A stretch of DNA of 64,000 bases from Monocercomonoides exilis (lineage: Eukaryota > Preaxostyla > Oxymonadida > Polymastigidae). A program made the translations under genes and the position numbers. Positions 11,492 through 20,828 of this stretch are shown here, in pieces; the first letter of the stretch is position 1; each line of letters begins with the position of its first letter. The notes beneath the pieces are model-generated. The model ran no database searches. It saw only the letters and a list, made by a program, of their open reading frames with translations, and was not told where the DNA came from. The DNA lies in contig LSRY02000017.1 in assembly GCA_001643675.2 (NCBI GenBank), positions 1,178,001-1,242,000 of the forward strand, given 5' to 3'.

Positions 11492-12560
11492 ATGAAAAAT
11501 ACAGTTTTTATTTTTTACTCGATTCACTACATCGTTTCCTATCATTTCTACTTGACATTTCTTTATTCATCTATTGCTTACTGCGTGCTTTTCCAAAGTT
11601 CCTGCTCTTGTTGCTCATGTGTAGAAATCAACATTGAACTCGCCTCAACCATCATTCGTTTTTTGTTCATGTAATTTCTTTCCCTCTTTCATCATCATCT
11701 TCCTCTTTCTCTTGATTATCCTTTTCTTTCGTTTTTGCTTCCTCTTCATTTCACTCTCTCTCCATCATCTCCCTCATCTCCCCCAATTGCAACTGTATCT
11801 TTTCTCCACGAGCTACACATTTTGAGGGGCAAAACTGTTTTTCTTCAGCTCTTCTTTAAATCTGTCCGCTTTTCTCTCTTCTGCTCTCAGCATCAGCAGC
11901 AATTAAACAATGGCGTGCACAGTTCTTCACTCCCTTAAAGTTTGACTCATTCTGAACACTTTATCTATTCCCTTCTGATCCAACTGCTCTCTCCCATGCT
12001 CACTCTCAGAGTCGTTTGGCAGCGCTTCATCGAAGCTTTCTGAGAAGTCTATAAGTTCTATTTTATTGGCCGTTCTGTGAGCGTTGTCAATCAGGAAGAA
12101 TTCAGATTATGGAATACGTTGAGGCTGGGAAGAAGAAGAAGAGGAAGGGAATGAAGGAGAAGGAGCAAATGGTTGAGGAATTGATTATTCCCTCTTTCAA
12201 ATACGTTTCTGGAGGAAGAAAATCATTCTTGTTATTGAGGAGCGCACTCAGTGACTCAGATATGGCTGCTCTGTTGTGCTCGCTGGAATATGAAGTGATG
12301 TGGCTGTTTTGCGCTGCTTTCTCCTGAGGTGGAGAAGCTATGTGCGTTCTTCAGGTAGTGGGTGGAGCATGAAATGGTGGGATCGGTATGGCATAGAGTT
12401 AGTACTGAGGCTATCTATGGAATCTGCAGCAAAGGTGAGTACAGGAAAGAACGCAGTCGAGACAAAGTGGGCAAATGACCTTGCGTTGAGGAGAAGCTGG
12501 ATATGAACACCAATCTTCTTCTTCTTTTTCATCTCTTTCGTTACACTCTCCTTTTCTTCA
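11492..12560. other. Degenerate GC-richer sequence, possible gene remnants
   Basis: Short frames occur on both strands. One plus-strand frame from 12109 (EQMVEELIIPSFKYVSGG, then DSDMAALLCSLEYEVMWLF) looks protein-like but ends in TGA near 12326 and has no partner. The pyrimidine-rich stretch 11640-11940 gives only low-complexity translations. No family recognised. Confidence 0.3.
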
Positions 12561-12569
12561 TCCTCTTCA

Positions 12570-13110
12570 TCATCCTCCTCCGTATCTTCTCCTGTTCTTC
12601 TTTTTCCAAACAGCTGCATTCAGATTAAGCAAAGCGCAAGCAGTTATTATTTTCGCTATTTCATTGGCTGTTGGTGAAGCCAGGACGCCAACAAGATTCG
12701 ACACAACGCCCCAGCTCAGCAAACGGAGCAGCAGCTCTTCCTTCGTAACTGTTGGTTCGTTGTTCGCTTCATTATCCTTCTCGTTTCTCTTCTCCTTCTC
12801 CTTCTTCATCCAGCCCTCTTCCTTCAGCAAGCGCCTCGATGATTTCCGACACGTTGTTCCGCACAATCGCCTGTGGCGAGAACATAAGCTCGGACAGCTC
12901 GTAAAACAGCGCTTTGTCGAGAGAGCTGGCAAGCAGCTTGAACGACTTGTTGGTCAGCGAGAGAAGGATGGAAGAAGCCTTGCCACTGTTTTCAGGGCGT
13001 GGTGGGTGCAGCAGGCAGTGGATGAGCTGGAGAATCCGGTGGCGCAGAAATTCAAAGTGGAACTCGACACCGTTGGTGATGAACTTGTTGATCACACAAA
13101 GAGAAGAAGA
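12570..13110 (-). pseudogene. Armadillo-like helical protein fragment
   Basis: The minus strand reads a convincing helical-repeat protein from about 13105 (VINKFITNGVEFHFEFLRHR, ASSILLSLTNKSFKLLASSL, MFSPQAIVRNNVSEIIEAL). It falls into a Glu-rich stretch and stops near 12772. The neighbouring frame then resumes with LLSWGVVSNLVGVLASPTAN and IAKIITACALLNLNAAVW to about 12620. The paired amphipathic helices resemble ARM/HEAT repeats. The frame break in the middle and the missing ends make this a gene fragment. An intron in the Glu-rich stretch is a less likely alternative. Confidence 0.5.
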
Positions 13111-13239
13111 GACAAGAGGACACCATCGAAAACTGAATGTGATTATATTTGCGTATTTTTGTATAATGAAACGAATGAGCGAAAAAGTGGGGGGGAAAAG
13201 GAAGAAGAAAAAGAATTAAAAAAAGGAAGATAGAAAATA

Positions 13240-13670
13240 TTGAAAAAATTTCCAAAATTAGTTTCTGGCAAACCCCATGAATCTGATCAATTGCTTTGCA
13301 ACAGCGTCATTCAGCAAATAACCTTTATTCACTAAGCAGGATAATTGCATAATCAAAGCCATTAGTCCATCATCATAACAATTCATCATTTGAAAGTGAA
13401 CAAAAAAATTTAAATAAAGATAAATGTTTGTAAAGCAAAATACTGATTAACAAAAATAAATCAAACTATTAATGAAATATATTTTATTTAACAGAAAAAT
13501 TCAAAATTTCCATTCAATTCTGGTTTATAACTTGGGACATGTCGTCGAGTTCCCTCAGCAGGCGGATGTTGGCGTAGCAGCAGACTATTAACTGTTCAAC
13601 AGGAGATACACAGCGCAGCTAAAATGGAATGTCCATCGACAGAAAAGCGCCACAAATGACACTGGCACAT
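13240..13670. other. AT-rich spacer, no gene
   Basis: Nothing beyond short frames. A small GC-richer patch at 13530-13640 has no usable frame. Confidence 0.4.
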
Positions 13671-13987
13671 AAATTAATCACATTCCACTGCTTTTCTTTG
13701 AACGAACGCCCTAAGCTGTGCTTGATGGATGGCAGGTTGGTTGGATAGAGAGAGAGAGAGAGTAGTAGTAGGAGGAGGAGGAGAAAAAAAAGAAGAAGAA
13801 TGTTGCGATGAAATGGGAAATAAAGAAGAAGTGAATGAAGATGATTTGTATGCAGATGTCAACGTTGAGAAAGTGATCGCGTTCGATAATATGCTGCTGA
13901 ATCCTCTTGGATTTTTGATTTCTGGCTGATAAGCTGAGCAAAGCGTGGTTTCAATCGATTCGGGCTTATTCTTCCTTTTATCCCATT

Positions 13988-15119
13988 CTATTTTTTCTGA
14001 GCCTTTCTAATGTCTTTGTCAAATCCATATTCTTCTTCTTCTTTTTCTTCCTCTTCTTCCTCTTCATTTTTCTCATTATCTATGCATTTATCTGTCAGAC
14101 ACAACGATCTCTTTTCATCTTTATCTCTCACAAACTCATTTGCACTCCTCTTCTCATCCTTCTTCTCTCTCTTCCCCTCCTTCTCCCCACCCACAAGAAT
14201 TCTCAATCCAGCCACATACGCTGCATAGTTCAGAAGGATGCTCTATGGCTCGAACACATCCCTCGTCGCTGAAACACTGCTGCTTGCAAGCACACCTTCA
14301 TTGCCCAATCTGCTCTTCCTGAGAATCGCACGAGGGATCTGCAGAGTCACAAGCGGTGGCAGCGAGAAGGAAGAAATAGAAGAAGAAGAAGAGGAAGAAG
14401 ACATGTTCGATAAAGAGGCAGAGCTTGGGCTAGTCATGTCGAAGGACTTCTGCGTGAGTGAAGAGGAGTTTGCGACTAGAGATGAAGGAGTGAGTGACTT
14501 TGGAGGTGTTCCAACAAGAACAGAAGGGGCAGACAATTGTGTGTGTGGCAAGGGAGAAAAAGTAGGAGTAGTAAATGTTGAGGAGGCTGTGATGTTTTGA
14601 ATGTGTAACTGGGCAGATGAGAGTGTGCTGTCAAACGAGAAAAACGCCTGATGATGTTCATCCATCATCGCCTCCTTCTTCTCTTCCCCAATCCCTCCTC
14701 TTCCTTTCTGTTGCTATCTGTGCAAGTCTTGTATCGAAAGCGTTAATTTGCGATGTGCAAAACTCATCTTTCTTTTTCATTGTCGTCTTCTCCTTTGGCT
14801 CTTCCTGCTGTCTCCCTTTGCTCTGCTCGAAGCTCAATTTGTCACTGTTCTCCGCCTTCTTTGCCTCTTCCATTTGAACTTGAACTTCTCTCTCTTCGCT
14901 TCTTGGAGGTGTCATAAAGCGAGCTGATGAACGCAATGTGCCTTGAAGCTCCTTCCCCCTTCCGCCGCCATTTCTCATTCGATGCCCATTCGCCTCATCC
15001 ACCCTGTTCAGCACAGCTGGAGCGCGGAAGCCGTATGAAGTGCTGAAGTAGAGCGGAATGCTCTGTTGCGGAAGGGGAAAGAAGTCCAGATGCACGTTCA
15101 GCAATCCAACAGAAGGCAT
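13988..15119 (-). pseudogene. Ser/Thr- and Glu-rich protein remnant with internal stop
   Basis: The minus strand from 15119 starts MPSVGLLNVHLDFFPLPQQS and becomes Lys/Glu-rich until about 14658. An overlapping frame then carries a Ser/Thr/Pro-rich segment ending LQIPRAILRKSRLGNEG. It meets TAG at 14243-14245 but continues in the same frame with SILLNYAAYVAGLRILVGG and a long Glu/Lys tail to 13988. The frame change near 14660 and the in-frame TAG indicate decay. No conserved domain is recognised. Confidence 0.45.
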
Positions 15120-15960
15120 CTACAGTGATGTTGTTGCTGTTGAGAGAAGGCAAATCGAATGAAATATCACTTGCTGGTCAATTCAATCATGATTGAACAT
15201 CTCATGATCATTCGAAGGAAGATGGAATGATCCTGTAGGAAGTGAGATGAAGCAGCAAAGAAGAGGAATGTTAAGAAGGCGAGATGACTGAAAATTTCAA
15301 AATAATCCAATGACAATAACGAAAAAATAGTCGAAACGACTTCACTTGATGTTGCAGATAGAACACATATTTTTTATTTCATAAGATGATTCGAGATAGA
15401 GGAAATAATCCAAATACAATTATTTTGGCTGATGTTCTGTTATTGATCAATAGAGCTTCATTTCTTCAAAGTCATTTGCCTTCTTTTTGTGACTTTCTCC
15501 TTTCTCTTCAAAAAATAGAAAATGTTAATATCTCTCAATTTCCTTTCCTTTCAATTTTTCCTCTTCCTTTCAGCTCTCACTATTCTCTGAAAAATACCAA
15601 CCCCCTCCTTTTCTTCATCTTTTTCATACTCTTCTAAAAAATATTCTTCTCCTCTAAAAAAATACCCCTCTTCCGATCAAACATTTCTCAATTTCCTTCT
15701 TCTTTCCCGCTTTCGCCCTCTTCTCTTTCTCTTCAAAATCCATTTCTCCAGTTAGTCTCAAATATCTTCCTCACTATCCTTAGTAACTTCTCAACATATT
15801 CACTATATTATCTTCTCCGAATTTCCACTTGCTCTTCTCCATCCCTTTGTCTCAGAATTTCTTCTATTCAAAAATCTCTCTCGAAATATTAGCATTCAAA
15901 AGAACACTCAACTCTCACCCCCTGCTACAAATAATCCTCTTCCATCTCTTCTCTGCCCCA
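15120..15960. other. Pyrimidine-rich gene-free stretch
   Basis: From about 15440 to 15960 the plus strand is strongly C+T-rich, with repeated TCTTC and CTTTC words. Only short frames are present and no gene is supported. Confidence 0.5.
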
Positions 15961-15967
15961 TATATCT

Positions 15968-16174
15968 CCCGTGCCTGGTGTTGATGAGATAAACCTCAAA
16001 TACTTTTTTGAATGTTTGAGAATATTATTAAAGGAGAAGATCATGCCAAAAACAGAAAAAACACCTCTGGACATCCACCACAATGTGAACGGGCTGAGAA
16101 GACTCTCCAGTGAGATATATGAATTATTTTGTGGAGAAGGCTGCAATGTTGCGATTAGACCACTCAGAAGATGA
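15968..16174 (+). other. Short protein-like frame, 68 codons
   Basis: The frame contains VDEINLKYFFECLRILLKEK and RRLSSEIYELFCGEGCNVAI, which look like folded helical protein rather than low-complexity sequence. It lacks an ATG at its start and both neighbours are non-coding, so it may be an exon or another captured fragment. Function unknown. Confidence 0.25.
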
Positions 16175-16189
16175 TGCGTTGAGGACAAT

Positions 16190-17140
16190 ATTTAAATGAT
16201 GATAAATGTGGAGATGAGACTGTTGAAAAAATACAGATGTTGAGCAGTTTGATATATATTTATTTTTCTTAATATGAATATTTGCCTGTTGAATGTTTTT
16301 GTTTCATTTTCAGGGCAGCCAGAGGAAATGAATGAAAATGAATGAAAGGGGATATCTCGAAATGCAGGATAACGGTGGAGTTTGGAGAGAGAATTCATAT
16401 GGAAAGTGTGCTTGATGAATGGATTGGGAATGAAATTGGAGATAGTTATTTCTAACGAAGCTGATTGGATTTGAAAAGAAAACAAAAGCCTTATTATTTT
16501 TTGATGCACAAAAGAAAATACATTTGAGGGACATTAGACAACTGAAAAGGATGGTTGACGAACCGGTTGCAAAAACTGTTTAAATTTTATTGTTTTTAAC
16601 AAACATGTTTTGATAATCAAAATCAATTTAAAATTTCTTTTCAAAGACTCGCTTAACATATAATTATGTTAATTTTTTGGATGATAATATTGTGGAAAAT
16701 ATTGTATTTATGCTTTATTGAAGATTGAAAGGATGTTTTGCTTTTTTTATTGAAGAAACGTTATTTTTTCGATAAGTTTATTCTATTTTTTCAAAATTTG
16801 AAATAAAACTATATAACAACAAAAAATGTCTATTAATAAATAATAATAACTTCAAATAAAGCAACATTTTCGTACAATTTTAATAAAAAATATTATTATC
16901 ACCCCTCACCCTTAATGAAATTAATTTTTGATCAAACGTCGGAATTTTTTATGATATAAAAAAAAATCACCCACATTAATATCCTCCAACTGCACTAAAT
17001 TAATCAGCCTAAAAGTCACAATCAAAATTCATTAAGGATAAAATGATATATTGATTATTATTCATTACACACTTTAAAACTATATTTATATATATGATTT
17101 GTTATATGATCTCAAACGAGGGTTCAATTCTTGGCGAAAG
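16190..17140. other. AT-rich inner flank of the element
   Basis: No gene seen. Short frames only, many starting at non-ATG codons. Confidence 0.5.
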
Positions 17141-17503
17141 AAAGCGAGTTCTTATTATTTGAATATAAAAAATATAATTGTGGGATTGATCAAATTATTC
17201 AATTTCATAATTTATTTATTTTTAATGTTTTATTTCTTAAAATTTTATTTTTAAAATAGGGCAATATTATAATGAACAACCTCTCAGCTGCTTATTGTTT
17301 CAAAATTATCAGATTTTATCTATATTTTAGAAAAATACCAGTGTTAATGGGTGATTTTATGAAATAGTTTTTTCTCAAGAATAAAAAAGAATTTCAAAAA
17401 TCCAGTCCATACAAATGTTTTATTATTAAATCTTCTTTTTATATATCATAATGTTTTAATGAATAATCAAGAATTGGAAAAGGACCTTAAATACACCTAT
17501 GCC
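17141..17503 (-). repeat. Right 363-bp terminal inverted repeat
   Basis: Reverse complement of 6680-7042 with one mismatch. It ends AATACACCTATGCC immediately before the TTTGAGCG duplication. Confidence 0.93.
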
Positions 17504-17511
17504 TTTGAGCG
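17504..17511. repeat. Right target-site duplication
   Basis: TTTGAGCG, identical to 6672-6679. Removing the element and one copy would restore a continuous AT-rich intergenic sequence. Confidence 0.85.
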
Positions 17512-17815
17512 TTCAGAACAATTTATGGGGGAAAATATGGACTTTCAAGCTTTTTTTGCACAAAGCATGAAAAAATTGTTTTTCTTATAACATTTTGAAA
17601 CCCAACCAGATTTCAAATAAATTTGATTTTCATTTTTTTGAGCAAACATCATTGATAAAATGACATTATGTTGTGTGACATCACATGCATTTAAAAAAAC
17701 AAACCCATTTATAACAAATTTTTTGATCACAAAAAGTTCATCTCAGGTGCATAATTTTTCAATGAAAATGCCTGAAGTCAAATATTTTGTCCCATATATA
17801 AAAAAAAGAGTAATT

Positions 17816-18175
17816 ACAGTTTGTGCAAAAAATACCGGACAAGATCGATATCTCAACAACCGCAAGAAGAAAAATTCTGTTCATTTTCCTCAAAAAACAT
17901 TTCATTAATACAAACTCATTTGATATGCAAAACTATCAAAATAGCTTCATTTGTGCTGAGAAAATATAATTTAGAAAATTTCTAAAAAATTTTAAATTCA
18001 GTTTCTCCGAAATTTTCAATATTATTTTTTCCGAGCATAAACGAGGAAGTCATGAAAGTCTTGTATGCCACGTGAGTTTGTATTAATGAGATGTATTTTG
18101 AGGAAAATGAACTGAATTTTTCTTCTTGTGGTTATTGAGATATCGATCTTGTCCGGTATTTTTTGCACAAACTGT
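17816..18175. mobile_element. Second foldback element, ~103-bp arms
   Basis: 17816-17918 is the reverse complement of 18073-18175 with roughly seven differences. The outer ends read ACAGTTTGTGCAAAAAATAC and its complement, around a central stretch of about 154 bp. It is non-coding. It is unrelated in sequence to the foldback at 351-718, and its arms are more diverged, so it is older. A scrambled relative may lie near 6530-6590. Terminal duplications were not identified. Confidence 0.65.
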
Positions 18176-18391
18176 ACCAAAAATATTTTGTGTGTTCGTT
18201 TTTTCATAAAACTAAAGAACATAATGAAAGAACATATTTATTGTTATTGTTATTATTGTTTTCAAATTCGAGATTGCATTTTCTGTATTGTTGAAAATGT
18301 TGTATTTTAATAAAAATACCAAAGAAGCAAACCATACTTATTGAATGAAATTTTTATTATTTTAAATGGCTAAAAATCAATGCTTACATGA

Positions 18392-20296
18392 ATGGCTTAT
18401 AAGTTTGAAAGTTTTAGTTCATCTTTGATTTTTCTTGTTTATGGAGATAAAGATAAATTTCATATATTTGCTGAAAGTGACTGTGCTTGCAACAACAAGT
18501 CTTTGAATGAAGGAAGGAAATCATTGAGCTTGATATGTTCAAGTGAACTAATGCAATTAATGATTTCTTCATTTTCCAAAGATCTCAACACACTTTTGAC
18601 AAAATACAAAGACGAAGAGAAAAATTATTATTGCATTGTAAATATACTTGAAGAAGTAGCTTTTAAAGGAGCAGTATGCATTGGAACCGATAAAGTTAAC
18701 ATGTTTCGCTTTAGCTTGGAAAAAGAAGGGATTTTAAAAAATATTCAAAACCAATTGATTGGATTGTGCAATAGTTCAAATGATCTTAATAACCCAGGAA
18801 TCCTTTCATTAGCTCGTGCATATGGATTATTATACAAAGCAGTTCCGCTTCACAGGCAATTAAGAAATGATGTTGTAGAACTGATGCTGCAATTTCTCCA
18901 AAAATGTATTGAGAAAGAATGCTTTGATTCAATATTTCTTAAGACAGTTGTGGCTCTTGAATGCATTAGCGAACACCCAACTCACATTCGGAGTATGAGA
19001 TCACATAACGCTATTGATGTTATTCTTTCTCTGTTGGAGTATATTCAGTCACATTTTATTTTTGAAGGTCATATTTCCACAACAGGAACTGAATCTTTCT
19101 TGAAGGAAAAAATTATTGATCTTCCTCTTGTTCTGTACAGTTGCGCACAAATTATATGTAATGTTGGCAATTGGGATTCTTGCAGATTAGCGACAATTGA
19201 TGGTGAAGTGAGTCTTTCTTCAATTTTCGCGGCCTCTTTCAGCTGTTTATTGAAATATGATACAGAATCAATTGTTCAAGCATTCGTTCCTGAGGAACAA
19301 AATGAAGAATGGTCAAATACACATAAAAGTGAAAGCACAAAATCAGTTGAAGTTACGAACGAAATTAAATTACTCGTTACAACACATCTTTTTGACATGT
19401 TACAGCACCTGTCGAACCTGCCCCATCCGATGCAACACATTTTGCTGTCAGATCAGAAGTTTATTCAAATTACACTGGAAATTGCTGCACCAAGACTTTT
19501 TGATGAATTTCCTGTTGGAATAAAACTATCGCCATTGGTTCTGACAAACAACAAAATTCGCTTTTCTGCTCTTTCCTTTTTGAAAAAGTGCATAGAAAAA
19601 TGCAAACTTCACACGCTTTTCCAACTTTTGAATTTACCTGAAGAGGAAATAAATAAAAATGAGGTAGTATTAAAGGAAGAGAATATCGAGAAAATCAATG
19701 AAAGAAGCGACGAAAGTCAAGAAATGGAAACGACACAATCATCAGATGACAGCTGCTTTGAGAAGGAGCAGGAGCAGGAACAAGATCAAGACTCGGAGCA
19801 AGAGAAAGAGAAAAATGCTGATGAAGGATTGACCGTTGCTGCTCTTAAACCAATCTCGGAAAAAAGAGGAAGAACAACTTTTGGCTCTTATCTTCCTGAA
19901 GGAAGGCGAGAAAAAAACAAAAAAAGAATTGTTTTTGACAATTTTTATTTGCCCTTGATGAATATTTCCAAGCAAAAAGGAAGCTCAACAGAACCCGAGC
20001 TGAATCTGATAGAGAGAGTTCTGAAGATAACTGCGGATCGCGGAGATGCCGATTTGGATGAAGTGTGGATGTCGCTGATGATTGTGGGCACAATATTCAT
20101 CAGGGCAATACAAGGGAGGAGAACAGAGAAAGTTAAGCCGTGGCGTTTTGTGCAGAGGAGAGTAAGGGAAATTATGGAAGAGGAAGGAATGATCGATGTC
20201 TGCCTGATGCATCTGTACAGTGCTGATGATAGTGTCTCTGCTGCTGTGCTGAATTGCCTCACTGGAGCGAATGTGAATGTGGGACAGCATTTCTAA
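18392..20296 (+). CDS. Hypothetical protein, armadillo-like helical
   Basis: Single-exon gene of 634 codons from ATG at 18392 to TAA. I do not recognise a family. Residues ~1-470 are dominated by Leu-rich paired helices (LSLARAYGLLYKAVPLHRQL, LMLQFLQKCIEKECFDSIFL, VTTHLFDMLQHLSNLPHPMQ), consistent with an ARM/HEAT solenoid. Residues ~470-520 are a Glu/Gln/Asp-rich linker with alternating EQ repeats. The tail contains a basic patch followed by a further helical segment (LDEVWMSLMIVGTIFIRAIQ). No signal peptide or membrane segment is evident. The gene is the first intact one to the right of the repeat-rich zone and converges with the coiled-coil gene at 20829. It is probably a scaffold or adaptor. 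Function is not inferable. Confidence 0.8.
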   Translation: MAYKFESFSSSLIFLVYGDKDKFHIFAESDCACNNKSLNEGRKSLSLICSSELMQLMISSFSKDLNTLLTKYKDEEKNYYCIVNILEEVAFKGAVCIGTDKVNMFRFSLEKEGILKNIQNQLIGLCNSSNDLNNPGILSLARAYGLLYKAVPLHRQLRNDVVELMLQFLQKCIEKECFDSIFLKTVVALECISEHPTHIRSMRSHNAIDVILSLLEYIQSHFIFEGHISTTGTESFLKEKIIDLPLVLYSCAQIICNVGNWDSCRLATIDGEVSLSSIFAASFSCLLKYDTESIVQAFVPEEQNEEWSNTHKSESTKSVEVTNEIKLLVTTHLFDMLQHLSNLPHPMQHILLSDQKFIQITLEIAAPRLFDEFPVGIKLSPLVLTNNKIRFSALSFLKKCIEKCKLHTLFQLLNLPEEEINKNEVVLKEENIEKINERSDESQEMETTQSSDDSCFEKEQEQEQDQDSEQEKEKNADEGLTVAALKPISEKRGRTTFGSYLPEGRREKNKKRIVFDNFYLPLMNISKQKGSSTEPELNLIERVLKITADRGDADLDEVWMSLMIVGTIFIRAIQGRRTEKVKPWRFVQRRVREIMEEEGMIDVCLMHLYSADDSVSAAVLNCLTGANVNVGQHF

Positions 20297-20828
20297 AGAA
20301 AAGGTTCAGGCTTCTCTCGCCAATCATCATTGCTTCAGCAATATTTATATGCAATTAGGGTTATTTATATTTTTATGAGAATAGCAATGATTCATATAAG
20401 AATTACTGGCAATGAGTGTGTGAGTATGCCGATACAATTTCTATGTATTGTAAAAGTGATCTCTGGCGAAGCGTCAATGAATCTAATGAAACATCCCCCA
20501 TTAACTTCGTTTCCGGCTTCTTTTTATTTGAAATATTGAAAACTTTCTTTTTTTTACTTTTTTCTTTTTTTTTTTTTTCATTAAAAAATTATATTTGAAT
20601 TGGCTTTTTAATTGAAATTTATCGTAAATAATTTAGTTTTAATAAGAAAGTATTATTTCTCTTTTGATTTAATTTATGCAAAGAGTTTAAACAATGAAGA
20701 ATGAAAACTCAATGCAGCAACCATCAAAATTTGAATATTTTTTATTGTATGTTCTTCAAAAAAAAAACTTGAAAATTGAATAAAATATGCTCAATAAAGA
20801 AATACGTCACGTTCCTTTTTTGTCAATT
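20297..20828. other. AT-rich intergenic region between convergent genes
   Basis: No gene seen. T-rich stretches near 20545-20580 and A-rich runs near 20756-20768 are probably 3' flanking sequence of the two convergent genes. Confidence 0.6.

Larger units (their letters stand above)
6680..17503. mobile_element. 10.8-kb TIR transposon carrying decayed host-type genes
   Basis: The element begins GGCATAGGTGTATT and ends with the reverse complement. Its ends are 363-bp terminal inverted repeats (6680-7042 and 17141-17503) that differ at one base by eye. An exact 8-bp direct duplication, TTTGAGCG, flanks it. This is the signature of a cut-and-paste insertion. The interior holds at least four minus-strand coding remnants: a beta-helix surface protein, an armadillo-like fragment and two Ser/Glu-rich fragments. 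No transposase, integrase, polymerase or helicase was recognised. Long TIRs with captured gene pieces resemble Pack-MULE-type elements, but the 8-bp duplication is shorter than the usual 9-11 bp of Mutator elements. hAT, P and Merlin make 8-bp (Merlin 8-9 bp) duplications but usually have short TIRs. Superfamily is therefore unassigned. It is probably mobilised in trans. Confidence 0.8.

Noticed and set aside
6680-17503. Polinton/Maverick or integrated virus
   Set aside because: Size and long TIRs would allow it, but no protein-primed polymerase B, integrase, packaging ATPase or capsid-like frame is seen, and the duplication is 8 bp rather than 6 bp.
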